Assembly: GCA_947305585.1 (NCBI GenBank) | Contig: CAMZDY010000001.1 | Coordinates: 1 to 64,000 of the forward strand | DNA: 64,000 nt | Source: an uncultured Verrucomicrobiota bacterium | GTDB taxonomy: Bacteria > Verrucomicrobiota > Kiritimatiellia > RFP12 > UBA1067 | Reading direction: 5' to 3' | Shown here: positions 1 to 9,844 of the stretch, one piece after another | Layout: every line of letters starts with the position of its first letter | Position numbering within the stretch: position 1 is the stretch's first letter | Position numbers and translations under genes: made by a program | The notes under the pieces: model-generated | Database searches by the model: none | Told to the model about the DNA's origin: nothing | Seen by the model: only the letters and a program-made list of their open reading frames with translations

Positions 1-53
1 CCACTACCCACTGCTTAGAAGGCAGTTGCTCTGTCCAGATGAGCTACAGGCCC
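1..53 (-). tRNA. tRNA-Arg (anticodon UCU), 5' part; gene runs off the left edge
   Basis: The reverse complement begins GGGCCTG (acceptor strand), TA, D-stem GCTC/GAGC, then anticodon stem ACTGC/GCAGT around loop CTTCTAA. The anticodon UCU lies at 17-19. The variable loop and the start of the T-stem are seen before the window ends, so the 3' half and CCA end are not visible. The first 21 nt of the tRNA (33-53) are the repeat shared with the far end of the prophage, so this is the functional copy restored on integration. The phage lies immediately upstream of its 5' end, which is unusual because most integrating elements use tRNA 3' ends. Confidence 0.9.
33..53. repeat. attachment-site core, left copy
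   Basis: A 21-bp exact direct repeat, from gtccagatg to caggccc, is found again at 43147-43167. It equals nucleotides 1-21 of the tRNA-Arg gene (acceptor strand to D-loop, read on the minus strand). Sequence on either side differs between the two copies, which marks the edges of the integrated phage. Confidence 0.9.
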
Positions 54-80
54 GCGTTTTGTTGGGCTTTTTCGGGGATT

Positions 81-108
81 TTGGGTAATCGGTGGGTAAT
101 CATTACCC
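81..108. promoter_or_regulatory. arm-type GGGTAAT repeats near left att
   Basis: GGGTAAT occurs at 83-89 and 94-100, with an inverted ATTACCC at 102-108. The 20-bp block 81-100 matches 42987-43006 beside the integrase gene at 19 of 20 positions. Pairs of short repeats with 10-11 bp spacing at both ends of a prophage are typical of tyrosine-integrase arm sites or excisionase sites. This role is inferred. Confidence 0.55.
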
Positions 109-141
109 ACACGCCCCCGGCATCCCGTCAAAGTGGAAGAT

Positions 142-171
142 ATTATATCATATTTTGGCGCGGCTTGTCAA
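142..171 (-). promoter_or_regulatory. phage-borne promoter reading into tRNA-Arg
   Basis: On the minus strand TTGACA (166-171) and TATAAT (142-147) are separated by 18 bp, with a TGA extended -10. Predicted transcription starts near 135, giving a leader of about 80 nt before the tRNA 5' end at 53. The -10 region is nearly identical to the orphaned native promoter at 43189-43218, so the phage appears to replace the promoter it displaced. Confidence 0.75.
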
Positions 172-205
172 GGGGTTTTGCGCATAAAATTCACGAAATC
201 GCATT

Positions 206-3200
206 TTACCACCGCTCCAGGCGCTGCTTGATATTCTCCACCTCGCGCTTTTCCTGCTCCAGCCGGGACTCCGGACCGTCGTTCCAGTTGTTCCAGATGT
301 CGGCATCGAGCTTGTCCACATACCATCGCTCCAGTTTGTACTGCCGCGCCTTGTCCTCCAGCCACCGGTAATACCCTTCTGGATCGGCCACCACCCAGAG
401 CTCTCCGCGCTTGCGGCATTCCTTGAGCGCGTCCTTTGTGAGCACCCGCACCAGCGCGAGCTTGTCGCCATCCTCGTCCACCAGTCCCGCCGCGTGACCC
501 TTGGGCCGACCCACGGAGATCTTGACCATCCGCTTCATCGCCGGACCCACCACCGGCAGACGTTTCAGCGCCGTATGCAGCGCGCGCACGCCCGCCACCG
601 CGCCCGCCTCTTCCTCCGACGCGCCAATTCCCGGCTCCGACACCGCCCGGCCGCCCACTTCCGGCTCGATAAACGCGCGCCCGCCCAGATCGTTCCACAG
701 GTTCATCCCGGCCGCCAGCGCAAAGTTCCCGAACATCTCGCCCGACTCGCCTCTCAGCCGGTAGGTGTCGCGATCGAACTTCTCCGCGCCCCGGAATCCA
801 TCATAAGGATTATGCCTGAGCACTTCCAGCGTGTCCTGCAGCAGACTCATCACCGGCGTACTCGACTGGAAGTCCGGCACCATCCCCTGCATCGCAAGAT
901 TTCCCGCCGTGCTCAGCAGATCCACATCAGGACCGCCCGACCGGCTATTGACAAACTCCGCCACCAGATCGCTCCACGCGCCGATAATCTTGTCCTCGTC
1001 GCTCCGCGCCAGGCCGATCGACACGGTAGTATACTCGCCCACATTGAGAATCGGAACTAGATTGTAGTTATGCCGGAGATAATTGCTTGTATTCGACCAG
1101 CCGCGCTCCATGTGCTTGGCATAGTCCCAAAGCTTGCCGTACTTCCCCTTGGCTTTTTCCTCGTCGTTGTCCGACTGCGACAACATGTACTTGGCAAGGA
1201 GCCCCATCCCCACCAGCGTCCCCATCAGCGAGCTCAGCCACACCTGCGCCGACTTCCCGGCCGCCGCCGCGCGCGCCTTGCCGGGCCCCTCGGTGAAATT
1301 CTTGTAGAACGCCACCGTGCCCTTCTCAACCTGGTTGTAGAACTGGTTGACCGTCAGCTGCACCACGCCATTCAGCGAGCCCTTGCGCTCGCCGCGCTTG
1401 ATCGACACCTTGTCGCCCACCAGCGCGCCCGTCTCCTCCACCGTGCGCACGTTGCCGAACATCATCCGGTCGTGCAGGTAGGCGATCGTTTTGGCGAGCA
1501 CGTCTTCGTACTCCTGCTGCCGCTGGTTCGCCTTGAACGGCTTGGCGGCATATTTGAGGATTATCTTCCCCAGCTTCTCGTGCTTCTCCTCCAGCCGCCT
1601 GCGCTCCTGGATCGTCTTCAGTCCCCGCTTGCCGAACAGCTCGTCGATCTTGGCCACGTCCACGTCGCCGTGTCCGGCCGCGCCCGTCACCAGCATATTG
1701 CCCTTCAGCATCTCCCAGGCTTTGTCGCGATCTTGCAGCATCTGCCGCACCGCCTCCCGGTCGCCCGACTGCTCCGCCTGCCACAGCTTCTCCTGCCAGG
1801 CGCTCGGCTCCATAATATACTCCGCGATCCGCTTGGCCTCGGGAATGAACGCCACCGGCGCATGCTTGCCCACCAGCAGCGTCAGCGCCTTGTGCGCCGC
1901 GCTCCCCTCCGAGAGGCGCCGCGCCAGCGCGTTGGTCGCCAACTCGAAAAGCGGGGCGCCGCCCGGCACCGTCGCCCGCAGTCCCGTCTTGATCCACGGC
2001 TCGCGCATCCCCGGCATGTTCTTCTCGATCGAAGACGTGTTGCGGTTGATATTGTTGAGCCAGTAGCCGATGTTCCAGTCGATATAAAGCGATCGGACCA
2101 GCCCGTGGAACTTCCGGATCGCCCCCGCGCCATCGAGCGCGTCGTGCTCGAACCCCTGGGCAATCTCCTTGGGCACCTGCAACGTGAACTTCTCTCCCTT
2201 CTCCATGAAGTTCAAAAACCCGTAGCGCCCGTTGCTCTTGTACGAACCGCGCGGCAGCACCTTCACGCCCTCCACGCCGTTCTCGACCAGCAGATCCTTC
2301 ATCGCGAGCACGTAGTCGTTCTTGCGCACGCTCCGGAACGCGCGCAGGTGCTTCTCCATCGTGGCGCCGCGCACTTCCGCCTTGGCGCTCATCGACCCCT
2401 CCAGCCGCGCCGTGAAGTCGCCGCCGTCCGCGCCCCGGCCGCCGCGACCCGCCCACCGCTCGATCTTGTCGTAGATGTCGTCGGTCACCTGCACGCCTGC
2501 CTGCTTAAGCCGCTCGCGATACCACTCCAGCTGCTCCGCGTTGAGCGTCCGCCGCATCGTCACGTAATGCGTCTGCGTCCTCAGGAAGTCCATGAACTGG
2601 TCGCCGAACATCCGCCGCATCGCCGGATTGTCGATCACCTCCTGCTCCACGATCGCATGGAACTTCTGCGAATATTCATCGAGCCGCGCATACTTCTCCG
2701 GATCCTCCGCCTTGATCCGGTCGAGTTCCTTTTGCGCGTCCCGCACCGTGAGCCCGTGACTCACCGCGCGACCGCCCAGCTCCACCGTGCGCTGCAGGAA
2801 CATGAAGTTCGAGATGTCGCCATCCGTAAGCCCCCAGCGCTCCGTCGCGTTGTTCTCCAGCTCCAGCATCTTGTAGAGATACCGGCTGTCGTCGTTCCAC
2901 GCGCCGCGCTCCCACGCCCCGCGCGCCAGCATCAGCCGCTTCATGCCGCTCAAAAGTCCCTTCGTGAACCGGTCGATCTCGTCTCTGGCCGCACGAACCT
3001 CCGCCGGGGTCTTGGCCGCTTTCATCGCCTCCTTGGCCGCCTTCAGGTACAGCTTCGCCTGGTCGTTCACGCGCAGGACCACCGGTGCCATCTTGTCATG
3101 GAACGCCACCAGCACCTTTTCCTGCAGCTGCTTCATCACTCCCGGCCGCTTGATCGGCTCGTTGATCGCCGCATTGATCTCGTTCTGGATCCGCTCCACC

Positions 3201-6200
3201 TCGCCGCGCTGCTCCCGGCGGATCTTCTCGAGCGCGATCGCTCCCGCGCCGCGACCCTCCTCCGCGCCCTCCAGCAGCTCTTCCATCGCGACGCGCAGTT
3301 TCGTGTTTCTTAGCAGCACCTCTTCGATCGCGCCGAACCACTTGGGGGCCGCGTGCTCCATGCTCTCGGGACTGATCAAATAGCTCGCCACCATCCGCGC
3401 GCACACTTCCGCGTCCGACGGCTCCTTCTCCAGCGCGCCGCGCTCCGGCATCGCACCCATCGCCTCCAGCTTGAACGCCTGATCTTTCGTGGCCGCCTTG
3501 AGCGCGTCCCCGAGGCTCCTCAGACTCTTGAGGTTGACCGGCATGCCATCGAGCGGCAATCGCGTAATCACCTTGCCGAGCATATCGGCGAAGATTCCCC
3601 TCGCCGTGGCCTGTCCGCCGATCGCCTCGCCCTTCGTGCGCGACTCCGCCAGCCCGTTCAGCCGGTCCGCCAGCGCCGCCTCGCTGCGCTCGCGTTCCGC
3701 GCGCACTTCCTCTTTGCTCGCGCCCTGGCAAAACGCCGCTTCCTCGTTCCGGAAATATCCGCCCGCCTTGAGCTCGTCCTTGAGCGCATTTAGGTCCGTC
3801 CGGTCCACGAGCCCGAAAACGTCCGCATTGAGCGCAAGGCCCTTCGCGCGGGCGCTGGACTTCCGCCCCACCACCTGGTCGCCCAGGTCGCCGGTCAGCT
3901 TCTTTCTCAGCCATTCGAGCTCGCTCATCGACAGGCTGAGCTTGCGCGCCCGCCGCGCCGCCGCACTGCCCAACTCCTCGCGCGCGCTCAATTCCCGGCT
4001 CGCCGCCAGGATCCCCGGCTCCCGCTCGCCCATTCCCTCCGGCGCCTTAATCACCCTCACCGGACGGCTGAAGCGGACATCCGGATTTTCCAGATCGAAC
4101 GACCCCACATTGTCCGTGGCGCTCTTCACCTGCGCGCCACCATCGAGCGGCACATAACTTACGCCACGCCACTTGGGCAAATTCCCTTCCATCGCCCAGT
4201 CGCTTCCCTCGTCAAATACGATTCCATCGTACTTATTTCCGAAGTTTTCCTTAAGGAATTCACCATCCACCGTCGAATGCTCAGCCCAATCGAGCGCTCC
4301 GGATTTCCCTCGCGCCAACTTCACTTTGGGATATACGCGCGCAAAATCCTTCTGGCATTCAGGATCGCGAATATCGAACGGGTGGCGGATATTCAAGTAG
4401 TACGCCCGCACCGCTCCGTTTTCGCCTTTATACCGCTTGGCATATTCCGGATCGGGCGAGAAGTACGCTTCCGGCTTGATTACGCCCTCGCCGGGCTTCT
4501 GCACCAGCGGATCGAACTCGGCCCCGCGATACACCTTGAGCGGCTCGCCGTTTTCGCCCACCACTTTGCTCGCATTTGCCGGATCTTTCTGCCAATCGCC
4601 AAACCAGTTCTTGAACTGCCGCGAAGAAATTTCTTTATTTACCCCCTTGACTGGCGAGCCAAAATCTGATATACTATGCAATGTTCCTTTGGTGCGTCTT
4701 AGCAATTGGAGCTCTGCCCCACCAAAGACGAACGCTTTACGGGCCAGACGATCTTCGATCGCTCTGGCTTCGTTTTTATCCACATAGAAAACGGCAACCT
4801 TCCCGTCAACCTCGTCGCGCAACGCCTTGCCTATTTTCTCGCTCCAAAGATTCCCCTTGCCGAATACTGTCTTTGCAATATTCGCATTTATTCGGTCTGC
4901 ATTTATTTGACCTATACCATTGATCTCAACCGGCACTATCACAGTTTTGCCGGTTTTATCCTGCATCTTGGTTATGGCAACTACACTATGCTCAGGATTG
5001 CTCTCACTTGCAATCACCATTATAGGCTTGGTAATCACCGCTGGTAGCCGCTTAAGCTGCTCGCCCAAGCCGTGCATATTTCCAGACTTGACGCCCTCAA
5101 AATCACCGAAGTAGCACCCTAGCACATGCCGCTGGTTCATGACTATCGGCAATCCCGGAATGCCAATATCCTTCAGCACCTGCGGCGTCGCAGACACAAA
5201 CACATGGTCGTTCGACACTGGCTTGCGGTTCTTTACAATCTTGTCAACCGCCTTTTCAAACGGCACTTCGTAATATTTCTGCTTGCCGTCACCTAGTGCC
5301 GTCGGCTTAATCGGCCGGGCAAAGCGCATCTGGCCGTCCACGTCCGCCGCGCTGCCGGTATATAGCCCACCGATCGAGAAGCGCGGCTGGCTCGCCTTGA
5401 GGTCGATCCGCGTATCGTGTTCGTTGCCGTTCCTGAGCGGCATCAGCGCGCCAATCAATTCGCCGCGCTCGCTCTTCGCTTTCAGCACCATCGGCCGGGC
5501 GAACTTCTCGATCGCCGTTTCGGTGTACAGCTCCACCTTCTCCGCGCCGAGCTTGTACATCGCCTCCAGCATATCCTTCAAATACCGCGCGCTGTAGCGC
5601 TGGCCGCCGATTTCCACCGATACGCCGGGGCCATCCTTGGTATTCAGCTTGCCCTTCACACCCAGCTGATCGGCAAAGTTGATCGCCCCCAGCTCCGTGC
5701 CGCCGTTGGCCACCACCATGCGCTGGAAATTCTTGGTATTCGGAAATACCGCGCGCCAGTTGGGGAACGACACCCCGTTCTCCGGCACGCCGTTCAGATA
5801 ATTGCCGTCCTTAAGTCCCTTGGGCGCGGGCGCCGCCAGTAGCGATCTACCGCTGGTCGCCACCATCGTCCCCGCCTCCACGTGCACATAGTGGAGATCC
5901 TGCCGATCGTCTTTGGTCCCGACGATCTTCTTCAGCACCTCGCACGCATCCTTGGCTCCGCCCAACTTCACCGGCTTCACCGGCTTAACCTTGACCGGTG
6001 GCGCTCCAATCACACCCAACCGGTCCAGCTCGCCGCCGCCCTTCACGCTCGCCAAAAATCCCTTGGCCGCATCCGCCGCCGTAAGCGCCGTGTCCGCGCC
6101 GAACTTCCGGCCGCTCATCATCTCGCCGCCCACCGCGTCCAGATAATCCTTCATCGTCCACCCGGCCATCATCGCCGGGGTGAAGTTCCGGATGCCCAGC

Positions 6201-9200
6201 ACGTTTTCGCCGAACTGCGCCGCAAAGCGCTTGACGAGTTCGTTCACCTCCTCGTAGATCTTGGCGGGCACCTGGCTGCGAAACTTCTCCGAGCCCCATC
6301 CCTCCATCAACCGGCACCACGCCTCCATCGCGATCTCGTTCTCCGCGAGGCGACCGTACTCCTCCGACGCCTTGAGCTCCTGGAACCCCGGTAGTTGCGG
6401 CGCAAGCTCCATCATCCGGCCGAACATTTCCGGATTGACCTTTTTGAGCGCCACCAGCGCCGGATGGGTGAATTCGTGGATCGCCGTCTTAAGCCCCAGC
6501 TCCGTCCCCAGCAGCGACTTGTTCAAATACACCTTGCTGCCGATCGAGAATCCCCACGTCTTCCCGTCCGCCGCCATCTGGCGTCCTTCCGGATACTTTT
6601 GGAGCGTCGCCTCGAACTCGCCCTCGTCCAGCACCGCCGTCGCGAGCTCGCTCTGCTCCAGCCGCTCGACCGCCCACTCCGTCGTCTTCTTGAGCGCTTC
6701 CTCCCGGCGCTCGTCGAGATGATTCTTCTTCAGCTCCTCGGCGATCTCCGCGATTACCGGATCGGATACCGCCATATCCCCCAGCTCCGCGAACCACCGG
6801 CCGAAATCCTGCCGGTTGTTCTTATCGAGCATCATGGGCACGGTCAGTCCCTCGATGTACGGCACCTTCTCGCCGCCATCCTCCACCCACCTTACCGTCA
6901 CCTCCGGGAACCGGGCGGGACTGAATACGCCGTCCATCCCCTCCACCGGCGACATATCAAACGTGCGGTCCTCCGTTTCCGGACGTTCTTCGACATCTGC
7001 CGACACGGTTGTCAAATTATCAACCGGCTTATCAACTCTGGCCTGTGCCTCCATATCGCCCACGCTCTTGATCTCGCCGTTCGGCTGCTCCACCGGCACC
7101 TGCCCGGCCGTGTCCGACGCCATCGCCTGGCGGATCTCCTCCACGCCGCGACCGGCAAAGTTGTTCCGCTTGGCCCATCCGGCCAGCTCCCACGCCTCCT
7201 GGATCGACAGTTCCGGATTGTTCGCCTTGAGTTCTGCCGCGAGTCCAATCGTCCTGGCGTCCGCCCCTTCCGGCATCGTCATACCCAGCTCGTCCTGCAG
7301 CGCCGCCCAGCCCTTGCCGACCGTGGCCACGTTCACCACCGCGGCCAGCGTGGACATCGCAGAAAGATTCTCGTCGTTCAAGCGCGCGAGGTTCCCCTCC
7401 GTCAGCTTGTCGCCCGTCTCGTCCGGCGTGCCCGTAAGCCGTTTGGCCTTGACCTCCGCCGCCGGTCCCAGTGTTCCTTCCTTAAGTCCCAATTCCGCCG
7501 CCACCTTGTCGGTATTCTCCGGCGTCCAGCCATCCTGCTCCTTCAGTACCACTGCGTTGACCGTCTTCGCGCCCTTGGGCACCTCGCCGCACACCACGCT
7601 GCACTCGCCATCCGCATCCTCGCGCACCACGAGCGGACCCTCGCCGTTCTCGCCGCGACTGTCGTGCAGCTTCGTCGCGTCCACCGGCTGCGCTTTCATG
7701 GTGCCGTCCGTCACCATCGCGGCCACGTCCTTCGCCGCCTCGCTCGACGCTTCGCCCGTCGGATCGTTGACCGGCCTTACCGCGCCATCGAAGTGATCGG
7801 CCATCGAAGTATTCTTCATTACCTCGCCGTCGGCGCTGTTGTGCGCCTTGCCCGGACCGAACGTATTCCAAATGCTCCGCACCTTGCCGCCCGTAGCGTG
7901 GTACGCCGCATCCACCAGTTCCGCCGCTTCCGTTACCTTGAGCTCCCCGGCTTTCACCTTTTCGAGTGCAATCTGTGCCGCCCGCGCCATGTCCATATCG
8001 CTACTCACCGCCTCGTTATAGAGGCTCGTCCAGGCGTAACCGTCCGCATCGAGCTCCGGCGCGACCCCCTGCCGTCCGCCCTGCGCCCACGCGCGCCAAC
8101 GCTTGACGCTCTCCGGCGCAAACTCCAGATTCCCCACGCTCGCGTCCACCGTCTCGCCCGTCTTAGGATCGACAATCCGCCACTTGCTCGCCGCTTCCGG
8201 ATCCACCGTGCGATAGAGATATTCCGCCGCCGTCATCGGCGCGCCCTTCGCGGCCGACACGTACTGGAAGCGATTGGCCGCCTTGCCGATCACCTCGCCC
8301 TGGAGATTGAGGATCGTGCCGTCGGCGACGACAATCTCCCCGCCGCCGATATCGGTAACCGGCGCGCGGCTGCCGTAGCGCACCATGCTCCCGCCCGCCG
8401 CCTTGGGCCGGAACACGGTGCCGTCCTTGAAAATCACTTCGCCGTTGGCCGTCACCGCGCGCACATCCGGCAAGTTCGCCGCGTTCTGCGCTAGCGGCAT
8501 GCCCTTCATGTCCGTCACCAACGCCTGAATGCCCTGCCGCTGCACCGCGTTCGCGTAATTCTGTCGGGCCTGTTTGAGTCGCAACCCCAGCGCGTCCGGG
8601 ATCTTCGTCATCGCCACCGTAGCGGATCCCACCCAGAAGCTCGTGGCCATGCGCTTCGCCACCGCCTCCCAGTCCGTCTCCTCGCCCATGATCGCCTGCG
8701 CCTCGGCTTCCGCCGCCGTGTTGACCGCGCCCAGCACGCCGCCCTCCACGCTGTCGAGAATCGCCCGACCCATCATCCGGCCGTACGTCTCCCTGATCGC
8801 CCGCCCGGCCGTGTCCTTGCCGATAATGCCGGTCAGCTTGCCGTACAGCGCCGCCGTGAATGCCTGGGTAAGTCCGTTGAAGACGGCCGCCGTCTGTACG
8901 CGCGTACTCGTCTTGGGGTCGATTCCCTTTTCTTCCGCCTGCCCCAGCATGTCTTCGTAGCCCTGGATGCCGAAAAGTCCGCTCAGCGCCGCCGTCTGCG
9001 CCGCCGTCTGGCTGAGTCCCGTCTTGGCGAGGAGTCCCCCGCCAGCCTTGGTAATGCCGCCCAGGGCCGCAATGCTCCCCATCTCGCCCGATAGTTCCAG
9101 CCCCGTCTTCGTCCAGCCGCGCGTCACCTCATCGACGAAGAACTTTTCGCCCAGCACGTTATCGAGGATGCGGTTTGTTACCTGCTCGCTCAATTCCTGG

Positions 9201-9817
9201 TATTTGCGTTTGGCCTCGCGAAGCGCCCGGGACACACCCGTCATGTTGAGCCCGGGTATCTCGTCCGCCGCGGCCGCCGCGCCGCTAAGCCCCAGCCCCA
9301 GCACGGTGTTCACGCCCTTGTTGAGCCCTTCCAGCACCACTCCACCAAAGCCGCGCAAAATATTCTCCGGCAAATCCTTCAGATTCTCCTTGTCGCCGTA
9401 GTAGTCCTTCCAGGTATTGGGATCGAACACAATCTCGCCGAACGTCTTCTGGTAGTCCTCCTTGTTCGTCCAGCCCTGCGCGCGCATATTCTCGATGCGC
9501 TCCTCGTCGAATGCGGAAACGCGCGTGTCGAGTCCCTGGTTGCCGCGCGTCAACTCCACCATCGGCCTCACCTTCACGCCCTCGCGCACGCTGTTCTGCA
9601 GAAACTCGTTGAGATCCTTGTCGCTCACCGTCCACTCGTTGCCGTCCGCGTCCGAGTAGTTGTGGAGCGCCCCGCGCTGCACCATCTCAAGCCCCTTGAA
9701 ATCCAGCTTATTGCCGTCCGCGTTCAGATAATCGTTGCCGGTGCGCTGTTCGTTGCCCGCCGCGTCCCGGAAATAATTGACGTATCCAGCCCTGAATTTA
9801 TCGTTCAAGCTCGCCAT
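206..9817 (-). CDS. giant polyvalent (large ejected virion) protein, 3203 aa
   Basis: A single uninterrupted frame of 9.6 kb, the last late gene of the phage. The start is supported by GAGGAT about 9 nt upstream. Rough map: a hydrophobic Gly/Ala-rich region in the first 450 residues; a zinc-protease-type HEFTH motif at about 1114-1118 followed by a downstream ENEIAMEAW; a segment resembling DNA polymerase III beta clamp at about 1290-1470; a MuF-C-like domain at about 1520-1715; an ADP-ribosyltransferase of the polyvalent type at about 1730-1918 (FKNWFGDW start, VYRGAEF, NPDVRFS end); and an LPD38-like region from about 2480 to 3040 with a hydrophobic stretch near 2853-2875. Proteins of this sort in podophages and integrative elements are carried in the virion and ejected into the host. 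The domain assignments rest on recognised motifs, not on a search. Confidence 0.85.
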   Translation of the reverse strand: MASLNDKFRAGYVNYFRDAAGNEQRTGNDYLNADGNKLDFKGLEMVQRGALHNYSDADGNEWTVSDKDLNEFLQNSVREGVKVRPMVELTRGNQGLDTRVSAFDEERIENMRAQGWTNKEDYQKTFGEIVFDPNTWKDYYGDKENLKDLPENILRGFGGVVLEGLNKGVNTVLGLGLSGAAAAADEIPGLNMTGVSRALREAKRKYQELSEQVTNRILDNVLGEKFFVDEVTRGWTKTGLELSGEMGSIAALGGITKAGGGLLAKTGLSQTAAQTAALSGLFGIQGYEDMLGQAEEKGIDPKTSTRVQTAAVFNGLTQAFTAALYGKLTGIIGKDTAGRAIRETYGRMMGRAILDSVEGGVLGAVNTAAEAEAQAIMGEETDWEAVAKRMATSFWVGSATVAMTKIPDALGLRLKQARQNYANAVQRQGIQALVTDMKGMPLAQNAANLPDVRAVTANGEVIFKDGTVFRPKAAGGSMVRYGSRAPVTDIGGGEIVVADGTILNLQGEVIGKAANRFQYVSAAKGAPMTAAEYLYRTVDPEAASKWRIVDPKTGETVDASVGNLEFAPESVKRWRAWAQGGRQGVAPELDADGYAWTSLYNEAVSSDMDMARAAQIALEKVKAGELKVTEAAELVDAAYHATGGKVRSIWNTFGPGKAHNSADGEVMKNTSMADHFDGAVRPVNDPTGEASSEAAKDVAAMVTDGTMKAQPVDATKLHDSRGENGEGPLVVREDADGECSVVCGEVPKGAKTVNAVVLKEQDGWTPENTDKVAAELGLKEGTLGPAAEVKAKRLTGTPDETGDKLTEGNLARLNDENLSAMSTLAAVVNVATVGKGWAALQDELGMTMPEGADARTIGLAAELKANNPELSIQEAWELAGWAKRNNFAGRGVEEIRQAMASDTAGQVPVEQPNGEIKSVGDMEAQARVDKPVDNLTTVSADVEERPETEDRTFDMSPVEGMDGVFSPARFPEVTVRWVEDGGEKVPYIEGLTVPMMLDKNNRQDFGRWFAELGDMAVSDPVIAEIAEELKKNHLDERREEALKKTTEWAVERLEQSELATAVLDEGEFEATLQKYPEGRQMAADGKTWGFSIGSKVYLNKSLLGTELGLKTAIHEFTHPALVALKKVNPEMFGRMMELAPQLPGFQELKASEEYGRLAENEIAMEAWCRLMEGWGSEKFRSQVPAKIYEEVNELVKRFAAQFGENVLGIRNFTPAMMAGWTMKDYLDAVGGEMMSGRKFGADTALTAADAAKGFLASVKGGGELDRLGVIGAPPVKVKPVKPVKLGGAKDACEVLKKIVGTKDDRQDLHYVHVEAGTMVATSGRSLLAAPAPKGLKDGNYLNGVPENGVSFPNWRAVFPNTKNFQRMVVANGGTELGAINFADQLGVKGKLNTKDGPGVSVEIGGQRYSARYLKDMLEAMYKLGAEKVELYTETAIEKFARPMVLKAKSERGELIGALMPLRNGNEHDTRIDLKASQPRFSIGGLYTGSAADVDGQMRFARPIKPTALGDGKQKYYEVPFEKAVDKIVKNRKPVSNDHVFVSATPQVLKDIGIPGLPIVMNQRHVLGCYFGDFEGVKSGNMHGLGEQLKRLPAVITKPIMVIASESNPEHSVVAITKMQDKTGKTVIVPVEINGIGQINADRINANIAKTVFGKGNLWSEKIGKALRDEVDGKVAVFYVDKNEARAIEDRLARKAFVFGGAELQLLRRTKGTLHSISDFGSPVKGVNKEISSRQFKNWFGDWQKDPANASKVVGENGEPLKVYRGAEFDPLVQKPGEGVIKPEAYFSPDPEYAKRYKGENGAVRAYYLNIRHPFDIRDPECQKDFARVYPKVKLARGKSGALDWAEHSTVDGEFLKENFGNKYDGIVFDEGSDWAMEGNLPKWRGVSYVPLDGGAQVKSATDNVGSFDLENPDVRFSRPVRVIKAPEGMGEREPGILAASRELSAREELGSAAARRARKLSLSMSELEWLRKKLTGDLGDQVVGRKSSARAKGLALNADVFGLVDRTDLNALKDELKAGGYFRNEEAAFCQGASKEEVRAERERSEAALADRLNGLAESRTKGEAIGGQATARGIFADMLGKVITRLPLDGMPVNLKSLRSLGDALKAATKDQAFKLEAMGAMPERGALEKEPSDAEVCARMVASYLISPESMEHAAPKWFGAIEEVLLRNTKLRVAMEELLEGAEEGRGAGAIALEKIRREQRGEVERIQNEINAAINEPIKRPGVMKQLQEKVLVAFHDKMAPVVLRVNDQAKLYLKAAKEAMKAAKTPAEVRAARDEIDRFTKGLLSGMKRLMLARGAWERGAWNDDSRYLYKMLELENNATERWGLTDGDISNFMFLQRTVELGGRAVSHGLTVRDAQKELDRIKAEDPEKYARLDEYSQKFHAIVEQEVIDNPAMRRMFGDQFMDFLRTQTHYVTMRRTLNAEQLEWYRERLKQAGVQVTDDIYDKIERWAGRGGRGADGGDFTARLEGSMSAKAEVRGATMEKHLRAFRSVRKNDYVLAMKDLLVENGVEGVKVLPRGSYKSNGRYGFLNFMEKGEKFTLQVPKEIAQGFEHDALDGAGAIRKFHGLVRSLYIDWNIGYWLNNINRNTSSIEKNMPGMREPWIKTGLRATVPGGAPLFELATNALARRLSEGSAAHKALTLLVGKHAPVAFIPEAKRIAEYIMEPSAWQEKLWQAEQSGDREAVRQMLQDRDKAWEMLKGNMLVTGAAGHGDVDVAKIDELFGKRGLKTIQERRRLEEKHEKLGKIILKYAAKPFKANQRQQEYEDVLAKTIAYLHDRMMFGNVRTVEETGALVGDKVSIKRGERKGSLNGVVQLTVNQFYNQVEKGTVAFYKNFTEGPGKARAAAAGKSAQVWLSSLMGTLVGMGLLAKYMLSQSDNDEEKAKGKYGKLWDYAKHMERGWSNTSNYLRHNYNLVPILNVGEYTTVSIGLARSDEDKIIGAWSDLVAEFVNSRSGGPDVDLLSTAGNLAMQGMVPDFQSSTPVMSLLQDTLEVLRHNPYDGFRGAEKFDRDTYRLRGESGEMFGNFALAAGMNLWNDLGGRAFIEPEVGGRAVSEPGIGASEEEAGAVAGVRALHTALKRLPVVGPAMKRMVKISVGRPKGHAAGLVDEDGDKLALVRVLTKDALKECRKRGELWVVADPEGYYRWLEDKARQYKLERWYVDKLDADIWNNWNDGPESRLEQEKREVENIKQRLERW

Positions 9818-9844
9818 GATGCTTATCCTCGCCTTGAAGTATGG

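Noticed and set aside
1070..3313. Long plus-strand open frame opposite the giant gene
   Set aside because: Arg/His/Leu-rich antisense shadow of the polyvalent protein in GC-rich DNA; no ribosome site or domain.
6395..8494. 699-codon plus-strand open frame
   Set aside because: Also an antisense shadow of the 3203-residue gene with His/Arg-rich composition.
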